Of a stretch of DNA of 64,000 nt, positions 1 through 7,823 are shown piece by piece. The position numbers were made by a program, and so were the translations under genes. Numbering within the stretch: position 1 is the first letter of the stretch; each line of letters begins with the position of its first letter. Source of the DNA: Amycolatopsis sp. CA-230715 (lineage in GTDB: Bacteria; Actinomycetota; Actinomycetes; Mycobacteriales; Pseudonocardiaceae); NCBI RefSeq assembly GCF_018736145.1, contig NZ_CP059997.1, positions 4,277,501 to 4,341,500 of the forward strand. The letters run 5' to 3'. Below the pieces are notes generated by a model. The model worked only from the letters and a program-made list of their open reading frames with translations. It searched no databases and had not been told where the DNA came from.

Positions 1-759
1 CTCGCTCACCAGGCGCTTACCGACGCCGAACCCGCGCGCCGTCGGTTCGACGAGCAGCAGCCGCAGCTTCGCGGTCCGCTCGTCGGCACCGCGCGTGCAG
101 AAAATGCAGCCGGCGCGTTCGCCGTCGAGTTCGGCGATCCAGGCGGCCTCGCGCGCGGGGTCCCGGTGGTCCACGTAGTCGGCGACGACGCGGGCGACGA
201 GTGCCTCGAATTCGTCGGACAGGCCGTGTTCGCTGGCGTACACCGCGCCGTGCCGGTGGACGACCCAGCCGAGGTCGCCGGCACGCGGCGGGCGTAGCAC
301 GAGCGCGGGCGCGGCCGCGCGGTCGTGGACGAGCGTGGAGATGGTGCCCATCGCGGAGAGGAGCCTGCGCTGGGTGTCCTCGTCGAACCGTTCGAGCAGC
401 TCGCCGATCTGCTCGGTCGACCGGGCGTTCAGGTCCTCGAACGCGTGCCTGCCCGGTTCGGTGAGGCGTGCGACGTGCCGCCTGCCGTCCTTGCCGCAGC
501 GTTCGCGGACGACGAGGCCGCGGTCTTCGAGCTTGCCGAGGAGCCTGCTCGCGTAGCCGGGGTCGAGCCCGAGCCCGCGCCGGAGGTCGGGGACCAGCGT
601 CGTGTCGCGCTGGGCCAGCTCGAAGATCACGCGGGCCTCGCTGAGCGAGTACTCGGCGTCGGCGGGGCCTTCGTGGAGCGCCCCGATCACGCTGGTGTAC
701 AGCCGGTTGAAGGCGCGGACCGTGGCCACCCGGTCGGCGAGCTGGCTGTCTGTCGGCAC
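1..759 (-). CDS. MarR-family regulator fused to GNAT acetyltransferase (3' end outside window)
   Basis: The reading frame starts at a GTG eight bases after a GAGGTGG ribosome site and runs off the window edge in frame, giving 253 codons so far. The first ~150 residues form a MarR winged helix (EYSLSEARVIFELAQ, then DPGYASRLLGKLEDRGLV); the rest is an N-acetyltransferase domain that has begun its acetyl-CoA loop (LLLVEPTARGFGVGKRLVSE). MarR-GNAT fusions are a known class in which one polypeptide binds DNA and probably acetylates a small molecule; the substrate cannot be told here. Two inverted repeats directly upstream suggest autoregulation. The class call is firm, the role is not. Everything beyond the edge is missing. 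Confidence 0.85.
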   Translation of the reverse strand, partial: MPTDSQLADRVATVRAFNRLYTSVIGALHEGPADAEYSLSEARVIFELAQRDTTLVPDLRRGLGLDPGYASRLLGKLEDRGLVVRERCGKDGRRHVARLTEPGRHAFEDLNARSTEQIGELLERFDEDTQRRLLSAMGTISTLVHDRAAAPALVLRPPRAGDLGWVVHRHGAVYASEHGLSDEFEALVARVVADYVDHRDPAREAAWIAELDGERAGCIFCTRGADERTAKLRLLLVEPTARGFGVGKRLVSE

Positions 760-760
760 C

Positions 761-796
761 GTTGACCACCTCAACAAATTCATTGACGGTGTCAAT
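761..796 (-). promoter_or_regulatory. Two inverted repeats, probable MarR operators
   Basis: Positions 782-796 are ATTGAC, three bases, GTCAAT, a perfect repeat of the TTGAC/GTCAA type favoured by MarR dimers. Positions 761-775 form a second one (GTTGA, five bases, TCAAC) that covers the ribosome site of the MarR-GNAT gene. The pair fits autorepression of that gene. This is inference from symmetry and position. Confidence 0.55.
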
Positions 797-870
797 GGTT
801 ACCCGGGCACGAGCCGGGCGCAAGGGGTTTTCGGCGGAGGTCGGGCGAAACGGGCCCGGACATGTGGAAA

Positions 871-946
871 CCCCGTGATGCTGCCAGGTCGGGGGTCCGC
901 CAGCATCACGGGGTCATACGGGGTATCGACGCCACCTCGGGTGGCG
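871..946. other. Intergenic hairpins in a 260-base gap
   Basis: The gap between the MarR-GNAT start and the next small gene holds a perfect 13-base inverted repeat (arms CCCCGTGATGCTG at 871-883 and its complement at 901-913) and a 7-base one (CGCCACC/GGTGGCG at 930-946). The first could be a terminator for the leftward small gene at 1021-1170, although no T-run follows it. Nothing coding was seen in the gap. Confidence 0.4.
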
Positions 947-1020
947 TTACACCCTCGGTCAGATGTGCTCTAGGTCACTCTTTTGGGTGAAACTCGGAGC
1001 CGTTGACCAGGGGGATCGGG

Positions 1021-1170
1021 TCAGCGCAGGTGGGTCTGGCGAGCCTGCGCGATCGCGATGAGCTCCTGACGAACCGTCGCGGTGGCCGCGGTGTCGATCG
1101 CGCGGCTCAGCGCGCGGCGAGTGCGGGCCTCGGCGCGGCGTGCACGGAGCTTGGCGGCGATGTTGTTCAT
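1021..1170 (-). CDS. Small basic protein, 49 residues, unknown function
   Basis: An ATG preceded by AAGGATGCAG opens a 49-codon frame ending in TGA. The product begins MNNIAAKLRARRAEARTRR and is rich in Arg and Ala; it would form one amphipathic, strongly positive helix. A recognisable promoter lies 40-70 bases upstream. The start context, promoter and GC-rich third positions support a real gene. No family was recognised; a nucleic-acid or membrane-binding role is possible from charge alone but not shown. Confidence 0.6.
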   Translation of the reverse strand: MNNIAAKLRARRAEARTRRALSRAIDTAATATVRQELIAIAQARQTHLR

Positions 1171-1211
1171 CAGTTCTGCATCCTTACTTGTCTCGTCGGC
1201 TTGATGTCTCT

Positions 1212-1241
1212 AGTATGCACCTTTTTTCACAAGGTCGCCAA
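1212..1241 (-). promoter_or_regulatory. Probable sigma-A-type promoter of the small basic protein gene
   Basis: Read on the minus strand this is TTGGCG, an 18-base spacer that includes a run of six A, then CATACT. It lies about 40 bases before the ATG of the small gene, leaving a leader of ordinary length with a ribosome site. Confidence 0.5.
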
Positions 1242-1345
1242 CGATTATCCGGTGATGTGGCGCACTGGCCGATGAATCATCGGCAAATCATGGGTTTCGC
1301 CATGAAGATTTCGTGGCACCGGTCACGTTCAGGTAACGCAAGCCG

Positions 1346-1371
1346 CCTTTCTAGCGTTTTCGCTAGAAAGG
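1346..1371. terminator. CTAG-centred perfect hairpin downstream of AAA ATPase gene
   Basis: Arms CCTTTCTAGCG and CGCTAGAAAGG (11 bases each) flank a TTTT loop, 44 bases after the stop of the leftward ATPase gene. It can serve as a terminator, but the core CTTTCTAG recurs upstream of the same ATPase gene and in a second long hairpin at 5334-5373, so it may also be a protein-binding site. Confidence 0.5.
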
Positions 1372-1414
1372 TCTAGGAAGCCGTATCGACCGCTATCGGC
1401 TGCTGAGGCGCTGG

Positions 1415-2611
1415 TCAGTCGTCGGCGCGACCGAGCAGGTAGTGCCCGAAATGCGGCACCGTGAACGCGATGTGCCCGCGTTCGGCGGAGTACACCAGCC
1501 CCTTCTTCATCAGGCTGTCCCGCGCGGGCGAGAGCGACGACGGCTTCCGGCCGAGGTAGACCGCGACGTCCGAGGTGCCCGCGGCCTCGTCCTTGCCCTG
1601 TGTCAGCTCCGCCATCGCGAGCAGGTATTCCCGTTCGGCCGGTGTCGCGCGTTCGTACCGCGAGCCGAAGAACCCCACGGCGAGTTCCGACTCCGCTTCC
1701 GGCGCCGCGACCTGGACGTCCTTGACCGTGATCGGGTCGGCGGGCGCCGCGTCCCAGGCGGCCTTCGCATAGGCCTGGATGAAGTACGGGTACCCGCCCG
1801 AAGCGTCGAACAGGGCGTCGAGCGCCTCCGGTTCGATACCCGCTTCCTCTCGTTCTATCGGCGCCAGCACCGCGGTGTCGGCGTCGTCGCGGTCGAGCCG
1901 GTCGATGCGCGCGTAGCGGAAAAGCCGCTCCGAGTACGACTTCGACGCGGACAGCACCGCGGGCACGTGCGGCAGGCCCGCGCCGACGACCACGAGCGGC
2001 GCGCCGGACTGGGAAAGCTCGTGGCACGCGGCGCACAGCGCGGAGACGTCGTCCGGTCCGAGGTCCTGGATTTCGTCGATCAGCAGCGCGACCCCGGTGC
2101 CGACGTCGGCGGCGAGCTCGGCGACGTCGGTGAACAGCTCCACGAGGTCGATCTCGATGTCCCCGGAATCCGCGCGCCCCTGCGCGGCGGGCACGTCGAT
2201 ACCCGGCTGCCAGCGGTCGCGGAGCTTCGCGTCCGGTTTGTTCGCCTTCAACGCGAACGCCTTGAGCACGGCCAGGACGTCTTCGACCCGGTCCGGCGCG
2301 CGGTGGCGGACCGCGAGATCCCGGATCGCCCGGTGCAACGCGGCCGACAGCGGGCGCCGCAGCTCGGCCTCCGGGCGCGCTTCGATCTTGCCCGCGCCCC
2401 ATTTGTGCCGCATCGCCATCGCGCGCAGCTCGCCGAGCAGCACGGTCTTCCCCACACCGCGCAGTCCGGTGAGGACGAGGCTGCGTTCGGGACGGCCCCG
2501 CGCGACGCGTTCGAGCACGACCTCGAACGCCTTCAGCTCGCGTTCCCGCCCCGCCAGCTCGGGCGGGCGCTGCCCGGCGCCCGGTGCGAAGGGGTTGCGG
2601 ATGGGGTCCAC
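1415..2611 (-). CDS. AAA+/STAND-like ATPase with C-terminal winged helix, orphan
   Basis: The protein has 398 residues. A Walker A motif GLRGVGKT lies at 49-56, Walker B VALLIDE at 174-180 and a sensor-like VVVGAGLP near 208-215; the last ~70 residues resemble a winged helix. This is the layout of archaeal-type Orc/AAA ATPases that are frequent singletons in actinomycetes; their partners are mostly unknown. The start is a GTG with no ribosome site, preceded by TAACTT at the right distance for a leaderless transcript. It stands alone between divergent and convergent neighbours, and CTTTCTAG motifs flank it on both sides. The ATPase call is firm; any DNA-replication, defence or signalling role would be a guess. 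Confidence 0.85.
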   Translation of the reverse strand: MDPIRNPFAPGAGQRPPELAGRERELKAFEVVLERVARGRPERSLVLTGLRGVGKTVLLGELRAMAMRHKWGAGKIEARPEAELRRPLSAALHRAIRDLAVRHRAPDRVEDVLAVLKAFALKANKPDAKLRDRWQPGIDVPAAQGRADSGDIEIDLVELFTDVAELAADVGTGVALLIDEIQDLGPDDVSALCAACHELSQSGAPLVVVGAGLPHVPAVLSASKSYSERLFRYARIDRLDRDDADTAVLAPIEREEAGIEPEALDALFDASGGYPYFIQAYAKAAWDAAPADPITVKDVQVAAPEAESELAVGFFGSRYERATPAEREYLLAMAELTQGKDEAAGTSDVAVYLGRKPSSLSPARDSLMKKGLVYSAERGHIAFTVPHFGHYLLGRADD

Positions 2612-2762
2612 GCTAAGAAGTTATCGGGCTTTCTAGCGCCAGTCCGATATTCCGCCATAGATCCCGATGGCGTGTCGGCGATTCGAACGGTCACCTGGGA
2701 TTCTTCTGCGCGCCACCGGAACGTGGGAGCCTGCGCTGGTTCGCTGAGGAGAGGGTGGCGTG

Positions 2763-3812
2763 ATGAAGGCAGTTGCTCGAGGACTGACGGCACTGGGGAT
2801 CGCCGCGTGTGTGGCCGGTTCGTCCGTCGCGGTGGCGCAGGCGCACCCGCGACGGCAGTTCGACATCCAGGCCCACCGCGGCGGGATCGGCCTGACGGTG
2901 GAAAGCACGCTGGCGTCGTTCGGCAAGGCGATGGAACTCGGCGTGACCACGCTCGAACTCGACCTGCAGATCACCAGGGACGGGCGCGAGGTGATCACGC
3001 ACGACCGCAAGCTCAACCCGGCCAAGTGCCGCGACACCGCGCCCGTGACCCCGGGCGACCCGCAGTTCCCGTACGCGGGCAAGTACGTCAAGGACCTCAC
3101 CTTCGCCCAGGCGCGCACGCTCGACTGCGGTTCGTTGCGGCAGCCCGATTTCCCCGGCCAGGAGCTCTCCCCCGGCGCGAAGATGCCGACGCTCGCGGAG
3201 CTGTTCTCGCTCGCGCGGGCGCACCGCGCGTGGGGAATCCGCTTCAACATCGAGACCAAGGTGGAGGCCGCCGCGCCGCAGGAAACCGCGCCGCGTGAGC
3301 AGTTCGTGCGCCGGGCCGCGGCGGAGATCGCGAAGTCCGGGTTCGCGCGGAACGTGACGATCCAGAGCTTCGACTGGGGCTCGCTCATGCTGATGCGGAA
3401 GGTCGCGCCGTACCTGCCGACGGTCGCGCTCACCGAACCGAGCTTCCTGCAGGTGGGACAGCCCGATAAGTCGCCGTGGCTCGGCGGGCTCGACATCGAC
3501 GACTTCGGCGGCAGCCCGGTGCGAGCGGCGAAATCCTTCGGTGCCAGCGCGGTTTCGCCGGTGCACGGCAACCCGCAGGGCGGGCACGCCGGGGACCCGG
3601 ACTACGTCCCGTTCACCACGAAGGCACTGGTCACCGAGGCGCACCGGGCCGGGATGAAGGTGATCCCGTGGACCGTCGACGATCCGGCCACGATGAACAA
3701 GCTCATCGACGACGGCGTGGACGGCCTGATCACCGACTACCCTGACCGGCTCCGCGCGGTCGCGGCCTCGCGTGGTTTCGCGCTGCCGCGGGCGTATCCG
3801 GACTGCCGCTAG
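2763..3812 (+). CDS. Secreted glycerophosphodiester phosphodiesterase
   Basis: This enzyme class hydrolyses deacylated phospholipids to glycerol-3-phosphate and an alcohol. The 349-residue product has a signal peptide (cut likely after AVAQA near residue 27), so it acts outside the membrane. The catalytic set of the GDPD barrel is present: H38-R39 in AHRGG, E47, E65 and D67 in ELD, and H80-D81. The end of the barrel (PWTVDDPATMNKLIDDGVDGLITDYPD) is also typical. The ATG follows a GAGGAGAGGG ribosome site; a GTG one codon earlier is possible. It is monocistronic, divergent from the AAA ATPase. Confidence in family is high; substrate preference is unknown. Confidence 0.93.
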   Translation: MKAVARGLTALGIAACVAGSSVAVAQAHPRRQFDIQAHRGGIGLTVESTLASFGKAMELGVTTLELDLQITRDGREVITHDRKLNPAKCRDTAPVTPGDPQFPYAGKYVKDLTFAQARTLDCGSLRQPDFPGQELSPGAKMPTLAELFSLARAHRAWGIRFNIETKVEAAAPQETAPREQFVRRAAAEIAKSGFARNVTIQSFDWGSLMLMRKVAPYLPTVALTEPSFLQVGQPDKSPWLGGLDIDDFGGSPVRAAKSFGASAVSPVHGNPQGGHAGDPDYVPFTTKALVTEAHRAGMKVIPWTVDDPATMNKLIDDGVDGLITDYPDRLRAVAASRGFALPRAYPDCR

Positions 3813-3846
3813 GTCTGTAGCGAAGTCGTTTCGGGCTGGTTGAGCT

Positions 3847-3860
3847 GGACCGATCGGTCC
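3847..3860 (+). promoter_or_regulatory. TetR operator GGACCGATCGGTCC
   Basis: A perfect 14-base palindrome sits just upstream of a TATAGG box and the TetR start codon. Its core GACCGNNCGGTC occurs twice more in front of the neighbouring SDR gene (4519-4530 and 4549-4560), so the TetR protein most likely controls itself and the SDR gene. Confidence 0.75.
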
Positions 3861-3881
3861 ACTATAGGTAGTGTCGGCCTC

Positions 3882-4472
3882 GTGCCGCGTCCACGACAGT
3901 TCGATGAAGAGCGCGTGCTGTCGGCTGTGCAGGCGGCGTTTTGGGACAACGGGTACGCGGGCACATCGCTCGAAGATCTCCTTGCGGCCAGCGAACTCGG
4001 CAAAGGGAGCCTGTACGGAGCGTTCGGGGACAAGAAGAGCTTGTTTCTGCGCGTGCTGCGCCTGTATGACGAGGCCAATGATCGAATGCTGCGCAGCTGG
4101 CTCGAGCAAGCTGAGCGCGGCATCGAGGTGATCCGGGATTTCGTGACCGGGCCGGTGCGTGATCCCAGTGGCGAGCAGGCCCGCCGGGGTTGCCTGCTCG
4201 CCAACACCGCGATGGAACTGTCGGTGAGTACCGCCGAGGTGGCCGCGGAGGCGCGGCGCAGCTACGCCTCGACCGCCGCCGTGCTGGCCGACGCGGTACG
4301 ACGAGCGCAGCGCGAGGGCGACGTCGCGGCCCGCCTCGACCCGGACGTCACCGCCCGCGCGGTGCTGGCCGGTCAGCTCGGGCTGATCGTGCTCGGTCGA
4401 GTCGGTCAGGATCCGGCCGCGTTGCTGGTCACGGCCGAGGCGCTGCTCGACGGCCTGCTGCCCGCGTTCTGA
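3882..4472 (+). CDS. TetR-family regulator of the adjacent SDR gene
   Basis: The product has 196 residues, beginning VPRPRQFDEERVLSAVQAAF. The helix-turn-helix is GYAGTSLEDLLAASELGKGSLYGAFGDKKSLF, and the C-terminal region matches the YcdC/TetR_C_16-like ligand domain. The GTG has no ribosome site; the transcript start is probably only a few bases upstream. The palindrome GGACCGATCGGTCC in front, with two further copies before the next gene, indicates autoregulation and control of the SDR gene 110 bases downstream. The ligand is unknown; such pairs usually respond to an electrophile or drug-like molecule. Confidence 0.88.
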   Translation: MPRPRQFDEERVLSAVQAAFWDNGYAGTSLEDLLAASELGKGSLYGAFGDKKSLFLRVLRLYDEANDRMLRSWLEQAERGIEVIRDFVTGPVRDPSGEQARRGCLLANTAMELSVSTAEVAAEARRSYASTAAVLADAVRRAQREGDVAARLDPDVTARAVLAGQLGLIVLGRVGQDPAALLVTAEALLDGLLPAF

Positions 4473-4516
4473 GCACTCCTGCAGTAGTGGCGTACGGCAC
4501 AAAGCCGCCCAGGTTG

Positions 4517-4560
4517 TTGACCGGACGGTCCATATCGGAAATATTGTGGACCGAACGGTC
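4517..4560 (+). promoter_or_regulatory. SDR promoter with two TetR operators
   Basis: TTGACC at 4517-4522 and AATATT after 17 bases form a plausible promoter. GACCGGACGGTC (4519-4530) overlaps the -35 and GACCGAACGGTC (4549-4560) lies at the transcription start, with centres 30 bases apart, about three helical turns. Both match the operator before the TetR gene. Repression by two phased dimers is the simple reading. Confidence 0.75.
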
Positions 4561-4582
4561 AATAATGTGGAGAGGAGCTGCC

Positions 4583-5317
4583 ATGAAGGTGCTGGAGGGC
4601 AAGGTCGCGGTCGTGACCGGGGCGAACGCGGGTATTGGGCTGGCGATCGCGCGGGCCTACCGCGCCGAAGGGGCACGGGTTTTCGTCGCCGGTCGTCGCC
4701 AGGCGCAGCTCGACGAGGTCGAGGCCGAACTCGGCCCCGAGGTCACCGGGATCCGCTGCGACGTAGGCCGGCTCGAAGACCTCGACAGGCTCTACGCGAC
4801 CGTCGCCGAGCGGGCGGACCGGATCGACGTCCTGGTGTCCAACGCGGGAATCGGGATCGCCGCCCCGCTGGGCGAGATCACCGAGGAGCAGTTCGACGCC
4901 ATGTTCACTACCAACGTCAAAGGCTCGCTGTTCACCGTGCAGAAGGCGTTGCCGCTGCTGGCGCCAGGGGCGTCTATCATCCTCACCGGGTCGACGGCGA
5001 CCTCGCGCCCCCAGCCCTACCTGCCCGTGTACGGGGCGACCAAGGCCGCGATCCGCAACCTGGTTCGCGGGTTCGCCCACGACGCCGGGGCGCGCCAGTA
5101 CCGGATCAACGTGCTCTCGCCCGGCGGAACCCGCACGCAGGGTTTGCAGGAACTGGTCTCACCCGACGAGCTCGCCGCCACCGCGGCGTCGATTCCGCTC
5201 GGCCGACTGGCCGAACCAGAGGAAATCGCCGCGGCTGCGGTCTTCCTCGCCTCCGACGCGTCCAGCTACGTCAACGGCTCCGAACTCGCCGTGGACGGCG
5301 GCTTCGCCCAGGTTTGA
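4583..5317 (+). CDS. Short-chain dehydrogenase/reductase
   Basis: This is a classical SDR of 244 residues. The cofactor motif TGANAGIG spans residues 12-19 and the catalytic residues are S137, Y150 and K154 (YGATK). An Arg-Arg pair after the second strand (VAGRRQ) favours NADPH. The ATG follows GGAGAGGAG. The gene lies behind two operators of the upstream TetR gene, so it is probably induced by that regulator's ligand, which may also be its substrate. The particular alcohol or ketone cannot be read from sequence. Confidence 0.92.
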   Translation: MKVLEGKVAVVTGANAGIGLAIARAYRAEGARVFVAGRRQAQLDEVEAELGPEVTGIRCDVGRLEDLDRLYATVAERADRIDVLVSNAGIGIAAPLGEITEEQFDAMFTTNVKGSLFTVQKALPLLAPGASIILTGSTATSRPQPYLPVYGATKAAIRNLVRGFAHDAGARQYRINVLSPGGTRTQGLQELVSPDELAATAASIPLGRLAEPEEIAAAAVFLASDASSYVNGSELAVDGGFAQV

Positions 5318-5333
5318 GGCGCCGACTAGGTCC

Positions 5334-5373
5334 GTATCCGGCTTTCTAGTGTGGAAGCTAGAAAGCCGGATAC
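5334..5373. terminator. Long perfect inverted repeat with CTTTCTAG core
   Basis: Arms of 16 bases (GTATCCGGCTTTCTAG and its exact complement) enclose an 8-base loop. It begins 17 bases after the SDR stop, so it probably terminates that transcript, but no T-run follows. The CTTTCTAG half is shared with 1346-1371 and a half-site at 2628-2636. Confidence 0.55.
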
Positions 5374-5458
5374 TCGGTTAGCTCGCGTGCCGACGCGTGG
5401 GGCGTCCCGAATTTGGGTAACTTCGGGGTCACCAGCACCAACCGAGGAAGGCACGACC

Positions 5459-5944
5459 GTGATTCTCCGTCGAGTTGCCCGTCCCCTGCTCGCCGCGACC
5501 TTCGTCTTCGGCGGGTACAACGCGTTGCGGCACGCGGAAGGGCACGCCCAGTTGGCCAAGCCGTTCCTCGACAAGACCGTCGGCAAGCGGGCGGACATGC
5601 TGCCCGACTCGGTGCCAACCGACCCGGAGACCCTGGTCAAGATCGACGGCGCGGTGAAGGTGGTCGCCGGGACCGCGCTGGCGCTCGGGAAGCTGCCGCG
5701 GCTCTCGTCGCTGGCGCTCGCCGGGAGCATGGTGCCGACCACGCTCGCCGGGCACGCGTTCTGGGAGGAGAAGGACCCGGAGCAGCGGCAGCAGCACCTC
5801 ATCCACTTCCTGAAGAACGCGGGCCTGATCGGCGGGCTCCTGATCTCCGCCGCCGACACGCACGGCAAGCCCTCGCTCGGCTGGCGCGCCAAGCGCGCCG
5901 CGAAGAAGGCCCGCAAGCGCGCCGAAGACGTCCTGCCCGACTGA
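5459..5944 (+). CDS. DoxX-like integral membrane protein
   Basis: The GTG lies eight bases after GAGGAAGG and opens a 161-residue protein. It has hydrophobic stretches near residues 5-20, 62-75, 80-98 and 118-132, the order seen in small DoxX/DoxD four-helix proteins, followed by a Lys/Arg-rich tail (KRAAKKARKRAEDVLPD). DoxX proteins take part in thiol and quinone-linked redox processes in some bacteria, but many are uncharacterised. The gene is alone, bounded by hairpins on both sides. Confidence 0.75.
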   Translation: MILRRVARPLLAATFVFGGYNALRHAEGHAQLAKPFLDKTVGKRADMLPDSVPTDPETLVKIDGAVKVVAGTALALGKLPRLSSLALAGSMVPTTLAGHAFWEEKDPEQRQQHLIHFLKNAGLIGGLLISAADTHGKPSLGWRAKRAAKKARKRAEDVLPD

Positions 5945-5958
5945 GACGGCTCATTCCT

Positions 5959-5987
5959 CATGCCCTGAAAGCCACTTTCGGGGCATG
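5959..5987. terminator. CCCTGAAAG/CTTTCGGGG hairpin between convergent genes
   Basis: Arms ATGCCCTGAAAG and CTTTCGGGGCAT around a CCA loop, with one T-G mismatch that still pairs in RNA. It lies between the DoxX gene and the exporter genes that run toward it. A near copy with the same CCA loop occurs at 49175-49195. Confidence 0.6.
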
Positions 5988-6007
5988 GCCTGCGGGGCGT
6001 TGCGCGC

Positions 6008-6811
6008 TTATTTGCTGGCGACGCGGCGGTAGCGGGCCGTCGCCAGTGGGGCGAAGACGGCGATGATCGCCAGGCAGCACAGGATCGCGTACAGGGCGGC
6101 GTGTTCGGCGGGCCAGCCGGTGGGCGGCGGGCCGAACTTGTTGCCGAACAGGTCCCGCGTCGCGTTCACCACCGCGGTGAACGGGTTCCACTGCGCGATC
6201 GCCCGCAGGAAACCGGGCAGGGTCGACTCGGGCACGAACGCCGACGAGATGAAGCTGACCGGGAACAGCCACATCAGACCGGCGCTCTGCGCCACCTCGA
6301 CGCTGCGCGCGACCAGGCCGATCAGCGCGCCGATCCAGGACAGTGCCCACGCGAACAGCAGCATGATCAGGTAGGCCAGCACCGCGTCGACGAAGCTGCC
6401 GCGGATCCGCCAGCCGACCACGAGCCCGCACAGCGACATCACGATCAGCGCGACCACGCTGACCACCAGATCGGACGTGGTGCGGCCGAGGATCACCGCG
6501 AGCCGCGACATCGGCAGCGAGCGGAACCGGTCGATGATGCCCTTCTGCAGGTCGTTCGCGAACCCGATCACGGTGAACGCCGAGTTGAACGCGACGGTCT
6601 GGGCGAAGATGCCGGCGATGATGAACTCGCGGTAGCCCGCGCCGCCGCCCTCACCGCCGATCGCGTTGCCGAAGACGTAGGCGAACAGCAGCACGAACAG
6701 GATCGGCTGCAGGGTCGCGGCCATCAGCCAGTCCGGGTTCCGCCGGACGTTCATCAGGTTGCGCCAGGTGATCACGCCACCGTCGGAAAGGGCCTTCGCG
6801 AGGGAACTCAT
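6008..6811 (-). CDS. ABC-2 type transporter permease (DrrB-like)
   Basis: This 267-residue protein has six predicted membrane helices and the ABC-2 signature region (IGFANDLQKGIIDRFRSLPM, VPESTLPGFLRAIAQWNPFT). It is the membrane half of a DrrAB-type exporter; such pumps export drugs, antibiotics or lipids. Its ATG overlaps the stop of the ATPase gene by four bases (ATGA), so the two are translationally coupled and expressed from the ATPase promoter. The cargo is unknown. Confidence 0.92.
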   Translation of the reverse strand: MSSLAKALSDGGVITWRNLMNVRRNPDWLMAATLQPILFVLLFAYVFGNAIGGEGGGAGYREFIIAGIFAQTVAFNSAFTVIGFANDLQKGIIDRFRSLPMSRLAVILGRTTSDLVVSVVALIVMSLCGLVVGWRIRGSFVDAVLAYLIMLLFAWALSWIGALIGLVARSVEVAQSAGLMWLFPVSFISSAFVPESTLPGFLRAIAQWNPFTAVVNATRDLFGNKFGPPPTGWPAEHAALYAILCCLAIIAVFAPLATARYRRVASK

Positions 6812-7770
6812 GCCCCTTCCTCCTGGTGTGCGTCGTGACCGGTGATCGACAGGAACACGTCGTCGAGCGTCGGCCGGTGCAGGCCGACGTCGGTGACCGT
6901 GATGTTCTGCGCGTCGAGCCGCCGCAGCGCTTCGATCAGCGCCTTCGGCCCGGTGTCGACGAGCACTTCGACCTGGCGGGTGCGCTCGTTCGCGGTGGGC
7001 TCGCCGGAGCCGACCTCGGCGAGCACCGCCGTCGCGGCCGCCACGTCGGCGGCGGATTCGACGACCAGTTCGAGCCGTTCCCCACCGGTTTCCGATTTCA
7101 GCTCGTCCGCGGTGCCCTTCGCGATCACCTTGCCGTGGTCGATCACCACGATGTCGTCCGCGAGCTGATCGGCCTCTTCGAGGTACTGGGTGGTGAGCAG
7201 GACCGTGGTGCCGTCGGCGACGAGCTCCTTGATCACCGCCCAGGTGTCCATCCGGCCGCGCGGGTCGAGTCCGGTGGTCGGCTCGTCGAGGATCACCACC
7301 GTCGGCTCGGCGACCAGCGCGCCCGCGAGGTCGAGCCGCCTGCGCATGCCGCCCGAGTAGCCCTTCGCCGGGCGGTCACCCGCTTCTTCGAGCTGGAAGC
7401 GGCGCAGCAGCTCGCGGGCGCGTTCGCGCGCCGCGGGCTTCTTGCGGCCGTAGAGCCTGCCGACCATGTAGAGGTTTTCGAAGCCGGTGAGGTACTCGTC
7501 GACCGCGGCGTACTGGCCGGACAGCCCGATCTGGCGCCGCACCGGGTCCGGAGCCGCGAGGACGTCGTGCCCGGCGACCCAGGCCTCGCCGGAATCGGGG
7601 CGCAGCAACGTGGCCAGGATGCGGACCGTGGTCGTCTTGCCCGCGCCGTTGGGACCCAGCAGGCCGAGCACGCGGCCCGCCGGGATCTCCAGGTCCACGC
7701 CGTCCAGTGCGCGCGTGGACCCGTACGTCTTGACCAGTGCGGTCGCACGGACCGCGACGTCGGTGACCAT
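6808..7770 (-). CDS. ABC exporter ATPase, daunorubicin-resistance (DrrA) family
   Basis: The protein has 320 residues. Walker A GPNGAGKT is at 39-46, followed by the signature SGGMRRRLDLAGAL and Walker B VVILDEPTTGLDP; the C-terminal ~90 residues are the DrrA-specific extension ending near HRPTLDDVFLSITG. The ATG is preceded by TAGTGT six bases away and no ribosome site, so it is probably leaderless; a GTG two codons upstream is less likely. It energises the permease encoded directly downstream. There is no linked antibiotic cluster, so self-resistance is not indicated. Confidence 0.93.
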   Translation of the reverse strand: MVTDVAVRATALVKTYGSTRALDGVDLEIPAGRVLGLLGPNGAGKTTTVRILATLLRPDSGEAWVAGHDVLAAPDPVRRQIGLSGQYAAVDEYLTGFENLYMVGRLYGRKKPAARERARELLRRFQLEEAGDRPAKGYSGGMRRRLDLAGALVAEPTVVILDEPTTGLDPRGRMDTWAVIKELVADGTTVLLTTQYLEEADQLADDIVVIDHGKVIAKGTADELKSETGGERLELVVESAADVAAATAVLAEVGSGEPTANERTRQVEVLVDTGPKALIEALRRLDAQNITVTDVGLHRPTLDDVFLSITGHDAHQEEGA

Positions 7771-7823
7771 GGCCACACACTAGGCCGTGGCACCGACAGT
7801 TCGCGTCCGATTTAGCCTAAGGC

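Noticed and set aside
17..823. Long minus-strand frame rich in Arg and Pro overlapping the MarR-GNAT gene
   Set aside because: It is a shifted-frame shadow; the true frame gives clear MarR and GNAT motifs and has a ribosome site.
2691..4676. 661-codon minus-strand open frame across the GDPD, TetR and SDR genes
   Set aside because: Antisense shadow produced by GC3 bias; it has no domain likeness and crosses three real genes.
6008..7770. DrrAB exporter as part of an antibiotic biosynthesis cluster
   Set aside because: No PKS, NRPS or tailoring genes surround it; neighbours are housekeeping lipid genes.
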